From NCBI GenBank assembly GCA_026874595.1, contig JAPPUL010000073.1:645973-709972 (forward strand): 64,000 bases of DNA, read 5' to 3'. Both the position numbers and the translations under genes were made by a program. Source of the DNA: Sipunculus nudus. Its lineage: Eukaryota; Annelida; Sipuncula; Golfingiida; Sipunculidae. Positions within the stretch are counted from its first letter, which is position 1. Every line of letters starts with the position of its first letter. Below, piece after piece: positions 57,003 through 64,000 of this stretch. The notes below the pieces were generated by a model, which was not told where the DNA came from, searched no databases, and saw nothing but the letters and a program-made list of their open reading frames with translations.

Positions 57003-57623
57003 ATGATATCGATAATAAACTACGATAGTAGCAACTTAAATAATGTATTAAAGGCGTTTTTGCGTTTTGGCTATAAGACAAAGATAGTAACAAAGCCAAA
57101 AGAGCTTTATGAGAGTATGGGAGTGGTGCTACCTGGGGTAGGAGCTTACGGGGCTGCAATGGAGAGTTTAGAAAGAAGTGGTTTTAAGGATGCATTAAAA
57201 GAGTTTATAGGTTTTGGCAAACCGTTTTTGGGGATATGCCTGGGTTTACAATTACTATTTGAATCGAGCACAGAATTTGGTTATACAAAAGGGCTTGGGA
57301 TAGTAAAGGGAGAGGTGATAAGATTTGACATAGGACAGAGCGTGCCACACATAGGCTGGAACGAGGTGAAGGTAAATGGAGAGAGTAAGCTTCTAAAAGG
57401 TATAGAAGAAATAGATGGAAGAGGAAGTTATTTTTATTTTGCAAATTCCTACTATGCAAATCCGAAAGACAAAAGTGTCATACGGGGTGTAAGTAAGCAC
57501 GAGATAGAGTTTCCAAGCGTGATAGAGTATAAAAATATATACGCAACGCAATTTCATCCGGAAAAGAGTCAAAAAAAAGGGTTAAAGCTAATAAAGAACT
57601 TTGGACAGATATGCTTGAAGTGA
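57003..57623 (+). CDS. hisH: Imidazole glycerol phosphate synthase glutaminase subunit
   Basis: Glutamine amidotransferase half of IGP synthase, delivering ammonia to HisF. The 206-residue protein has the oxyanion region PGVGAYGAAMESL, the catalytic Cys in PFLGICLGLQLLF (about 79) and His-x-Glu in QFHPEKSQKKGLKLIKNF. The coding strand is markedly G-over-C (19 G and 3 C in bases 57361-57420). It overlaps the start of hisA by 13 bp, indicating translational coupling. Confidence 0.96.
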   Translation: MISIINYDSSNLNNVLKAFLRFGYKTKIVTKPKELYESMGVVLPGVGAYGAAMESLERSGFKDALKEFIGFGKPFLGICLGLQLLFESSTEFGYTKGLGIVKGEVIRFDIGQSVPHIGWNEVKVNGESKLLKGIEEIDGRGSYFYFANSYYANPKDKSVIRGVSKHEIEFPSVIEYKNIYATQFHPEKSQKKGLKLIKNFGQICLK

Positions 57624-58351
57624 TACCGGCAATAGACATACAAAATGGGCGATGCGTGCGACTTTTACAAGGGGATCCTGCTAAAGAGACAATATATAAT
57701 GACTCACCGGTATCCCAAGGCCTCATATGGGAAAGGGAAGGTGTTAATTTAATACATGTAGTAGATCTAGATGGAGCCTTTGCGGGCAGACCTAAAAACC
57801 TTGAGATAGTAAAGGATTTATCAAATAGTTTAAGTAAAGCCAAGCTAGAGATAGGGGGTGGGATACGTGATTTGGAAACGATAAGGCTTTATCTTGAGTA
57901 CGGGATGGTAGAGAGGGTAATACTTGGCAGTGGTGCTTATAAAGACAAAGGCTTTACAAAAGAGGCATTAAAAGAGTTTGGCGGGGATAGGATAATAGTA
58001 GGAATAGATTGTATAGATGGTTATGTTGCAATAAGCGGGTGGAAGGAGCGTACTGATACAAAGCTAGTAGAATTTATAAAAGAGTTAAACGGCTATGGAG
58101 CTAAAGAGCTAATAATAACAGACATAAGTCGAGATGGGATGCTAAGCGGGATAGATGCAGGATTTTACATTAAAACGCTAAAACTAACAAAATCAAATAT
58201 AATAGCATCAGGCGGGGTATCAAGTCTTAAAGACATAAAGGAACTAAACAAAGTGCATAAAGAGAGTAAAAGGCTTTCTGGAGTAATTGTTGGCAAAGCG
58301 CTTTATGAGGGTAATTTTAGCATTAAAGAGGCACAAGATGCTTGCAAATAG
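57611..58351 (+). CDS. hisA: ProFAR isomerase
   Basis: Amadori isomerase of histidine synthesis with a TIM-barrel. The 246-residue protein opens with VIPAIDIQNGRCVRLLQGD (catalytic Asp8), VVDLDGAFAGRP, and later IIVGIDCIDGYV, ELIITDISRDGMLSGID (second catalytic Asp) and IIASGGVSSLKDI. The start ATG lies within hisH and the last 14 bases overlap the hisF start. Length and motifs are normal. Confidence 0.95.
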   Translation: MLEVIPAIDIQNGRCVRLLQGDPAKETIYNDSPVSQGLIWEREGVNLIHVVDLDGAFAGRPKNLEIVKDLSNSLSKAKLEIGGGIRDLETIRLYLEYGMVERVILGSGAYKDKGFTKEALKEFGGDRIIVGIDCIDGYVAISGWKERTDTKLVEFIKELNGYGAKELIITDISRDGMLSGIDAGFYIKTLKLTKSNIIASGGVSSLKDIKELNKVHKESKRLSGVIVGKALYEGNFSIKEAQDACK

Positions 58352-59096
58352 GATAATACCGTGTTTGGATATAATTAATGATCGAGTGGTAAAGGGAGTA
58401 AATTTTGTAAACTTAAAAGATGCAGGAGATGCAGTTTCTAATGCGTCCTTTTACGATAGTGAGGGAGCAGATGAGATAATACTTCTAGATATAACAGCAA
58501 GTAAAGACAATAGAAATACAATATACAAAATAGCAAAGCGTGTTGCAGATTCAATATATACACCTTTTACAATTGGTGGTGGGATAAGAACTTTAGAAGA
58601 CATGAAAAAGTTAATACAAGCGGGAGCAGATAAGATATCAATTAATTCAGCAGCAGTAAAAACACCACATATAATAAGCGAGGGTGCACATGCGCTTGGC
58701 AGTCAGGCTATAGTGGTTGCAGTAGATGCAAAGAGGAATGCGGAAGGTGGTTTTACAGTCTATATTAAGGGTGGGCGAGAGAATACACATATAGATGTTT
58801 TAGAGTGGGTATCGAAAGTAGAAGAACTTGGCGCTGGGGAGATTTTATTGACGTCTATGGACAAAGACGGAACTAAATCAGGGTATGACATTGAACTTAC
58901 AAAGCTTGTTTGTGAGAGGGTTAAAATACCAGTTATAGCCTCAGGTGGTGCAGGGGCCCTTACACATATATCAGAGTGCTTTGAAAAAACGAAAGCTAAA
59001 GCAACACTTGCAGCATCCATCTTTCATTATAGAGAAATATCGCTTTGCCAAGTAAAAAGATATTTACAAAACAAAGGTATTCCCGTTAGAATATAA
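58338..59096 (+). CDS. hisF: Imidazole glycerol phosphate synthase cyclase subunit
   Basis: Cyclase half of IGP synthase, using ammonia from HisH. The ATG at 58338, behind agagg, gives the usual 252 residues beginning MLANRIIPCLDIINDRVVKG; a longer in-frame start at 58287 is unlikely. TIM-barrel motifs EIILLDITAS, IGGGIRTLEDM, SINSAAVK, EILLTSMDKDGTKSGYD (second catalytic Asp) and VIASGGAG are intact. It is the last gene of the cluster; 27 bp later a convergent lipoprotein gene ends. No terminator hairpin is visible. Confidence 0.96.
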   Translation: MLANRIIPCLDIINDRVVKGVNFVNLKDAGDAVSNASFYDSEGADEIILLDITASKDNRNTIYKIAKRVADSIYTPFTIGGGIRTLEDMKKLIQAGADKISINSAAVKTPHIISEGAHALGSQAIVVAVDAKRNAEGGFTVYIKGGRENTHIDVLEWVSKVEELGAGEILLTSMDKDGTKSGYDIELTKLVCERVKIPVIASGGAGALTHISECFEKTKAKATLAASIFHYREISLCQVKRYLQNKGIPVRI

Positions 59097-59123
59097 TACT
59101 TATATAAAATAATATAAAAATAT

Positions 59124-60197
59124 CTACTGAGATGTATCCTCTAAATAAAGCCTACTTTCATAACTTATTTTAACTCCCTTACTTGCTTTGCTAACTCTGA
59201 TAATCGTTGATGGGAGTTCCCAAACATAATTATATAAAACCTTCTGCGGAACTCCATAAAGCTTAGACAACTTATCTGCAACATCTTTAACACTACTCCT
59301 CTCACTTACCGTTACTTTGTAAAGCTTATTTTCCCAATTAGGATGTGTGCCTTTATCTACATAAAAGGTTGTTGCATCTTGTTCAACAGGACCTCTAATA
59401 GATATCGACTTGTCTTTTATGTCCAAAACTGAACCAACAAAATCTTTTTGTATAGATGTTTTTAGCTTCTCAAAATCTGTTGTCCATTCATACTTACCAT
59501 AACCTTTTAGGTCCTCTCCATATGTCTGACCACCATATCCGTATTCTCTATCCCTTTTATCTTTACGATAAAGTTCTTTTTTTGCTATGCTATCTATACC
59601 TATATATAAATTAGTCTCAAGTATAGGATATCTTGTGGCAAGCTTTTTATACTGCTTATTATACGATTTTATCGTAGACTTTATCATACTTACAAGAAAG
59701 TAGGAGCGTAGGGTTACTCCTGTATCTGATATTAAATTAAAATGCTTACCTATGCGTTCTCTATTTGTTTGTATTAATATATCTCCTATATAATTTGTTG
59801 TGTTAGGTCTTATGGTGAAAACATTCTCGTACATCTTGCCATAAAAATTTTGTTCATCTTCCCTTCTATCCGGGGTTGCATAACTTGTATCGCCTACTGC
59901 ATGTACATCTGAAAAGACGTATGAGTCAGCTTGAAGCCTTAAGACAACTAGCTTACTTGTATTACGGGTAAGTTTTATTTTCGTAAAGAATAACTTATCC
60001 ACACTTTCTATTGTAAGCACTATTGATTCATAGGTTCTTATCCCCTCCTTGTATATCAAATTCATAAGTAAGATACCCTCATTGCGCTTTAGTGTATCTC
60101 CTTCCTTCATGCTAATCTTTGAAGAACATGATATTTGTATACTTAATAGCATTAACATTATAATTAGCAGCATATATCGCTTATTCTCTCTTTCCAT
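59124..60197 (-). CDS. Lipoprotein of unknown function with a possible LysM-like end
   Basis: A 357-residue predicted lipoprotein (signal ending IQISC, Cys24). The N-terminal third is beta-rich (ESIVLTIESVDKLFFTKIKL then VVLRLQADSYVF). The centre carries a Tyr/Lys/Arg/Gly-rich stretch (KRDREYGYGGQTYG). The last 70 residues (LYKVTVSERSSVKDVADKLS followed by KLYGVPQKVLYNY) have the length and pattern of a LysM-like carbohydrate-binding module, though weak. It lies 37 bp downstream of the next lipoprotein gene on the same strand. Confidence 0.6.
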   Translation of the reverse strand: MERENKRYMLLIIMLMLLSIQISCSSKISMKEGDTLKRNEGILLMNLIYKEGIRTYESIVLTIESVDKLFFTKIKLTRNTSKLVVLRLQADSYVFSDVHAVGDTSYATPDRREDEQNFYGKMYENVFTIRPNTTNYIGDILIQTNRERIGKHFNLISDTGVTLRSYFLVSMIKSTIKSYNKQYKKLATRYPILETNLYIGIDSIAKKELYRKDKRDREYGYGGQTYGEDLKGYGKYEWTTDFEKLKTSIQKDFVGSVLDIKDKSISIRGPVEQDATTFYVDKGTHPNWENKLYKVTVSERSSVKDVADKLSKLYGVPQKVLYNYVWELPSTIIRVSKASKGVKISYESRLYLEDTSQ

Positions 60198-60234
60198 ATC
60201 TTAACAAATTCCTTCTTTCTTTTTCAATAAAAGT

Positions 60235-61437
60235 TCAATAAAATCTAAATGTTTTGTATAGCTCTAAGCCCTTATTAAGCTCTTCTTCTGATATCTTCTC
60301 TTTTCCTACTTTATCTTTTCCTACTTTATCTTCAATATTTTCAATGGCAAAGTATAGCAAAATAAAAGTATAGCTATTTCTTCTATCTTTTAAAACATAA
60401 ATATAATATTCTCTATATGTGTTTGATGAATATATTTTTCCTTGCACGCTATAAGCTTCCTTTCCTCCTTTTGATTCTATCTCCTCCTCAAGATTTACTT
60501 CCTTACCCCATTTTATTGCTCCTTTACTCTCATATTCTGTCTTTATCTTTTTAAGAACTCCTTGCGTATTTAAACCTTTTGTACTCCCTACATTCCCTAT
60601 CAATATTTCTCCTTTGTAGGCAGATTTACCTTTATACCTATAATGAAGTAATTGCTCGTCTTTAGTTTTTAGTTTATAACCACTTGGTATCTCAAAATAA
60701 TACCCTCTACTACTATAAAATAACTTGCCTCCCACTACTCCCCCAGAAGACTTCTTCTCTATCCCCTCAACTCCACCTTCCATACCCTTTGCAAGATCTA
60801 CAACCACTTCCTCATACTTTGGCAAATCTACAATATTCGTTCCTGATATCTTGCCAGCTCTTAGCTCTTCTAAATTCAATTTCTTTTCCTCCTTTTCCTC
60901 CTTTTCCTCCTTTTCCTTCTTTCCCTCCTTTCCCTCCTTTTCCTCCTTTTCCTCCTTTCCCTCCTTTTCCTCCTTTTCCTCCTTTCCCTCCCTTCCTTCC
61001 CCTTTGCTTTCTTTGCTTTTTTCTACTCCCTCTTCTCCCTTGTCATCCCCCTTCAAGCCTCCCTCTGCTACTTGCTTATCCTTCTTTTTATCCCTTTTCT
61101 TATCATTTTCAAATAAATCTTTATAATACCTTACTGTATCAAGACCTATTTCTTTGCCTAAAGTACTTTGTAGCCGCTTCTTATCTTTAGATTTAATATC
61201 CAAACTATCTTTACTAGCTTCCTTATCACCACCCTCCTTCTCCTCCTTCTCCTCCTCCTCTACATCCTCTGTCCCTCCCATTCTCTCAAGCAGCTCTTTT
61301 GAGCGCTTTATTACTACATCAAGCTCTTTTATATCTTCTTTATACTCTTCTTCTAATACCTTATTTGTCCTGCTTATACAAGAATAGAAAACCATCACCA
61401 GCACCAGCACATAGAATGTTTTCTCCAACTTTCTCAT
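60235..61437 (-). CDS. Lipoprotein with a long Lys/Glu-rich linker
   Basis: A 400-residue predicted lipoprotein (signal ending VFYSC, Cys20). About residues 60-190 are low-complexity Lys/Glu/Gly, mostly built from repeated (GKEEKEEKE)-like units (plus-strand ttttcctcc repeats, about 60880-61010), probably a flexible charged spacer or coiled coil. The C-terminal 150 residues (GYYFEIPSGYKLKTKDEQLL, then ILIGNVGSTKGLN) resemble a PsbP/Mog1-like alpha/beta domain. A 15-bp direct repeat (ttttcctactttatc, 60301-60330) gives a VGKDKVGKEK doublet near the end. Function unknown. Confidence 0.62.
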   Translation of the reverse strand: MRKLEKTFYVLVLVMVFYSCISRTNKVLEEEYKEDIKELDVVIKRSKELLERMGGTEDVEEEEKEEKEGGDKEASKDSLDIKSKDKKRLQSTLGKEIGLDTVRYYKDLFENDKKRDKKKDKQVAEGGLKGDDKGEEGVEKSKESKGEGREGKEEKEEKEGKEEKEEKEGKEGKKEKEEKEEKEEKKLNLEELRAGKISGTNIVDLPKYEEVVVDLAKGMEGGVEGIEKKSSGGVVGGKLFYSSRGYYFEIPSGYKLKTKDEQLLHYRYKGKSAYKGEILIGNVGSTKGLNTQGVLKKIKTEYESKGAIKWGKEVNLEEEIESKGGKEAYSVQGKIYSSNTYREYYIYVLKDRRNSYTFILLYFAIENIEDKVGKDKVGKEKISEEELNKGLELYKTFRFY

Positions 61438-61508
61438 ACTTATTTAAACTCTTTCTCCCTTACTATTTATCTTTTATTATTTTTAAAGTCAAAAAGTTTC
61501 TATATCTT

Positions 61509-61540
61509 ATGCTTAAAACAAATTATGCTTAAAACAAATT
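61509..61540 (+). repeat. 16-bp duplication over the radical SAM start codon
   Basis: Two perfect copies of atgcttaaaacaaatt. The first ATG (61509) opens a seven-codon reading frame that stops at 61532, overlapping the real start at 61525 by eight bases in another frame. Confidence 0.85.
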
Positions 61541-64000
61541 TAAACCTTAAAGATAATCTAAAACTAGACCATAAAAGCGAAAAGCGCATTCTTTCTAGCA
61601 TCTCAAAACCTGCTAGGTACATCGGTAACGAGTTTAACCAAATCAAAAAAGACTTCCTCAATACCAAATTTACAATGGCTTTGTCTTATCCTGACCTTTA
61701 TGAGCTTGGAATGTCTAACCTCGGTATCAAGATACTTTATGAAATCGTTAATAACCAGCATAATATGCTTTGTGAACGCGTTTTTCACCCTTGGTCTGAT
61801 ATGCAAAGTGTACTACTTAATATGAATGTCCCTCTCTACTCTCTTGAAAACAAGGTCTTTATTAAGCATTTTGACATTCTGGGCTTCTCTTTACAATATG
61901 AACTCACTTTTACTAATGTTTTAAGTATTTTAAATTTATCTCATATCCCCATTCAAAGAATAAAAAGAAATAATAATTATCCCATTGTGATTGCAGGGGG
62001 ACCTTGTGCTTACAACCCTAAACCACTTGCTGATTTTATTGACGTTTTCTTGCTCGGTGAGGCTGAAGAGGGTATTGTTACTTTTGCAAACAAAATTATA
62101 ATGCATAAACAAATGAATAGCAAAAAAGAGGATGTTTTAAAAGACTTGGCTGAACTTGATTTTTTATACGTGCCTGCCTTTTCTAAAGACAAATACATTA
62201 GAAAGCTAACAGTCGAAAATATAAATACTAGCAACTACCCGACAAAACCTCCTATTGCAAATACACAGGCGACGCAGGATAATGGCGTTATAGAGGTTGC
62301 ACGCGGGTGTACTGTCGGATGTAGGTTTTGTCAGGCTGGTAACATTTATAGACCACTACGTGAACGCTCTATCGACAACATTCTAGAACTTGCTAAGACC
62401 ATTATTAAAAATACAGGATATAAAAGTATCTCGTTGCTTTCACTTAGCATAGCCGATTATACAAACTTAAGTGCCCTTATTGATAGACTCAATGAACGTT
62501 TTAGCGATAGGCATATATCCTTTTCATTCCCCTCTCTTAGGATAGATGCTTTTAGCTTACAAAATGCTTTGAAAATAAAGAAAGTACGAAAGACTGCTCT
62601 TACATTTGCGGTTGAGGCGGGGAGTGAATATATTAGAAACGTTATAAATAAAATTGTAAGCGAGGAGAAGCTTTTTGAAATAGTAAAAGAAGTAACAAAT
62701 CTTGGATGGAGGCATATAAAGCTATATTTCATGTTGGGCTTTCCGCTTTCTGAGGATTGTGAAAACAAGGAAGAGGATGAGATAATAAATTTAGTTAAAA
62801 AGCTCCTTACTATAAATAACAAATTGAACATCTCGGTATCAGTTGGAACTTTTGTGCCAAAGTCTCATACACCGTTTGAACGGGCTCCTCAGATTACTAG
62901 GGAAGAGGCTTTTGAAAAGATACAAAAGATTAGAATGTCATTAAAAAGCAAAAGGGTAAAACTTAAGACGCACTCGCCTGATATGAGTTTCGTAGAAGGT
63001 CTTATAGCGCGTGGTGATGAGCGTATTGGGCAATTAATATATAAAGCATACGAAAAAGGTAGTCGTTTTGATGGTTGGGGTGAGGAGTTTAAAATAGATA
63101 ACTGGCTTGAGGCAATTAAGGAGCTTGAAGTTGATATAGATTATGCACTATTTAATGTTAGAGAGGATCGTGAGTTACCATGGAGCAGAATAAATTCTCT
63201 TGTAACAACTAAGTTTTTGAAGAAGGAAGAAGAACTAAGTTTGCAAGGAGTGCCAACACCTGATTGTAGAGACAAATGCATAGAGTTTTGTGGTGTTTGC
63301 CATAAACCTTTACATCACAGTCTAAATGATTCTAATAAGGATTCTAATAATGAAAATATAGACAACCTAGGAGAAGCTGAATATTTAGACAATCTCAAGA
63401 GCCTTGACAGAAGAGATATAGGCAGAAGAGATATAGAAGATCTAAGCTCAAAAGAGGCAGCAGAATACACAGTTATAATAAATTATACAAAACTTGGCCT
63501 TATGAAATACTTGTCACACATAGACATGTTTAATATGTTCCAGAAGGCTTTTCTTAGAGCAGGCATACCGATAACATTCTCAAATGGGTTTAACCCTATT
63601 CCTAAAATAGACATATCAAATCCGCTTGCCCTTGGAATCGAGAGTAATGATGAGTATATGCAGATAAAGCTAACTTGTTATATGCCAGCTACAAAGCTTA
63701 AGGAACAGTTAAATAAAGAGCTTATAGATGACTTTGTTTTCGTAAAAGCAATATATATTACAGACAAAGCAGTTCCAAAGATAAATAAGCTTGTAAAGGC
63801 TTGTGAATATGAACTTAGTCTCCCTTATGAGACAAATGGTCAAGAAATGAGAGTAATAAGGGATAATATGCTAAAGCTACAAGGGCTTGAATATATAAAG
63901 AGTTATCGTAAGGATAAGAGTTTAAAAAGCGCTCTTGAGCATATAAGTCTTAAGGAGAATAAGTTAACAATCATTTTGAATACAGATCCTTTACTTGCAA
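61525..64000 (+). CDS. TIGR03960-type B12/radical SAM protein fused to a DUF2344 domain (3' partial)
   Basis: Large radical SAM protein of the family with an N-terminal cobalamin-like domain, central radical SAM domain and C-terminal TIGR03936/DUF2344 domain. The start MLKTNLNLKD is at 61525. DLYELGMSNLGIKILYEI and GFSLQYELTFTNVLSIL are the B12-like part. The cluster cysteines are in CTVGCRFC (Cys262, 266, 269). FAVEAGSEYIRNVINK and PLSED follow. A Cys-rich stretch (DCRDKCIEFCGVCHK) precedes YTKLGLMKYLSHIDMFNMFQKAF and FSNGFNPIPKIDISNPLALGIES, the DUF2344 signature. The reaction is unknown. The gene runs off the window. A 15-bp tandem duplication (63406-63435) gives a DRRDIGRRDI doublet. Confidence 0.9.
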   Translation, partial: MLKTNLNLKDNLKLDHKSEKRILSSISKPARYIGNEFNQIKKDFLNTKFTMALSYPDLYELGMSNLGIKILYEIVNNQHNMLCERVFHPWSDMQSVLLNMNVPLYSLENKVFIKHFDILGFSLQYELTFTNVLSILNLSHIPIQRIKRNNNYPIVIAGGPCAYNPKPLADFIDVFLLGEAEEGIVTFANKIIMHKQMNSKKEDVLKDLAELDFLYVPAFSKDKYIRKLTVENINTSNYPTKPPIANTQATQDNGVIEVARGCTVGCRFCQAGNIYRPLRERSIDNILELAKTIIKNTGYKSISLLSLSIADYTNLSALIDRLNERFSDRHISFSFPSLRIDAFSLQNALKIKKVRKTALTFAVEAGSEYIRNVINKIVSEEKLFEIVKEVTNLGWRHIKLYFMLGFPLSEDCENKEEDEIINLVKKLLTINNKLNISVSVGTFVPKSHTPFERAPQITREEAFEKIQKIRMSLKSKRVKLKTHSPDMSFVEGLIARGDERIGQLIYKAYEKGSRFDGWGEEFKIDNWLEAIKELEVDIDYALFNVREDRELPWSRINSLVTTKFLKKEEELSLQGVPTPDCRDKCIEFCGVCHKPLHHSLNDSNKDSNNENIDNLGEAEYLDNLKSLDRRDIGRRDIEDLSSKEAAEYTVIINYTKLGLMKYLSHIDMFNMFQKAFLRAGIPITFSNGFNPIPKIDISNPLALGIESNDEYMQIKLTCYMPATKLKEQLNKELIDDFVFVKAIYITDKAVPKINKLVKACEYELSLPYETNGQEMRVIRDNMLKLQGLEYIKSYRKDKSLKSALEHISLKENKLTIILNTDPLLA

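Noticed and set aside
49419-60003. Isolated TTATCCACA DnaA-box matches at 49419-49427 and 59995-60003
   Set aside because: Single sites inside coding sequences, far apart; not an origin.

Overview
The window is AT-rich, gene-dense bacterial chromosome. It has no insertion sequences, phage genes, CRISPR array or rRNA. The cell is a Gram-negative (diderm) type: there are LptF/LptG-like, MlaD-like and LolD/LolE-like genes, a probable beta-barrel outer-membrane protein and at least eight lipoproteins with clear lipoboxes. A class I (archaeal-type) lysyl-tRNA synthetase, a FlaA-like flagellar-sheath protein and a TatT-like lipoprotein together point to a spirochaete (Spirochaetota). The genus cannot be fixed from sequence alone.

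Layout: 1-5.7 kb (+) holds the 3' part of a divergent class A penicillin-binding protein, a membrane-anchored glycosyltransferase, hisI and a methyltransferase. 5.7-10.6 kb (-) holds ftsK, uppP, a lipoprotein, tRNA-Tyr and tRNA-Thr with a clear promoter. 10.6-13.7 kb (+) holds pgeF, holA and mdh. 13.4-19.5 kb is an accessory island: an mdh-3'-end/GLUG-lipoprotein unit was tandemly duplicated. It left an mdh remnant, two GLUG genes of this type (one carrying a 40-copy 18-bp minisatellite and a frameshift) and a third, larger GLUG lipoprotein. 19.6-23.6 kb (-) holds a TatT-like lipoprotein, an outer-membrane protein and bioF. 23.7-29.7 kb holds lysS, lptF/G, an acidic unknown (-), the CCA-adding enzyme and mlaD. 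29.7-48.3 kb is mostly (-): clpX-clpP, a kinase of the APH/homoserine-kinase-II fold, leuB, a gldA-gldF-gldG-like ABC system, cytochrome b561, proB, a LolE/LolD-like exporter and two exported unknowns. DUF4340, a short unknown and trxB lie on the other strand. 48.4-59.1 kb (+) runs FlaA-like, ClC, AddB-like nuclease, thrB, hisB, hisH, hisA, hisF. 59.1-61.4 kb (-) holds two lipoproteins. 61.5 kb to the end (+) is a TIGR03960-type radical SAM protein cut by the window edge.

Functional links: neither tRNA gene encodes its CCA end, which fits the CCA-adding enzyme at 27.5 kb. Histidine synthesis is split, with hisBHAF together and hisI far away. uppP, the penicillin-binding protein and ftsK cover wall synthesis and division. 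The DUF4340 protein is probably the detached partner of the gldAFG-like transporter.

Three observations stand out. First, gldG appears split by a G8 homopolymer, with its first two membrane helices in the preceding frame. Second, the GLUG minisatellite is stop-free in all three forward frames and sits across a frame change. Third, perfect or near-perfect 9-18 bp tandem duplications are widespread, often covering start codons, stop codons or Shine-Dalgarno sites. Coding-strand G/C skew also flips inside single genes.
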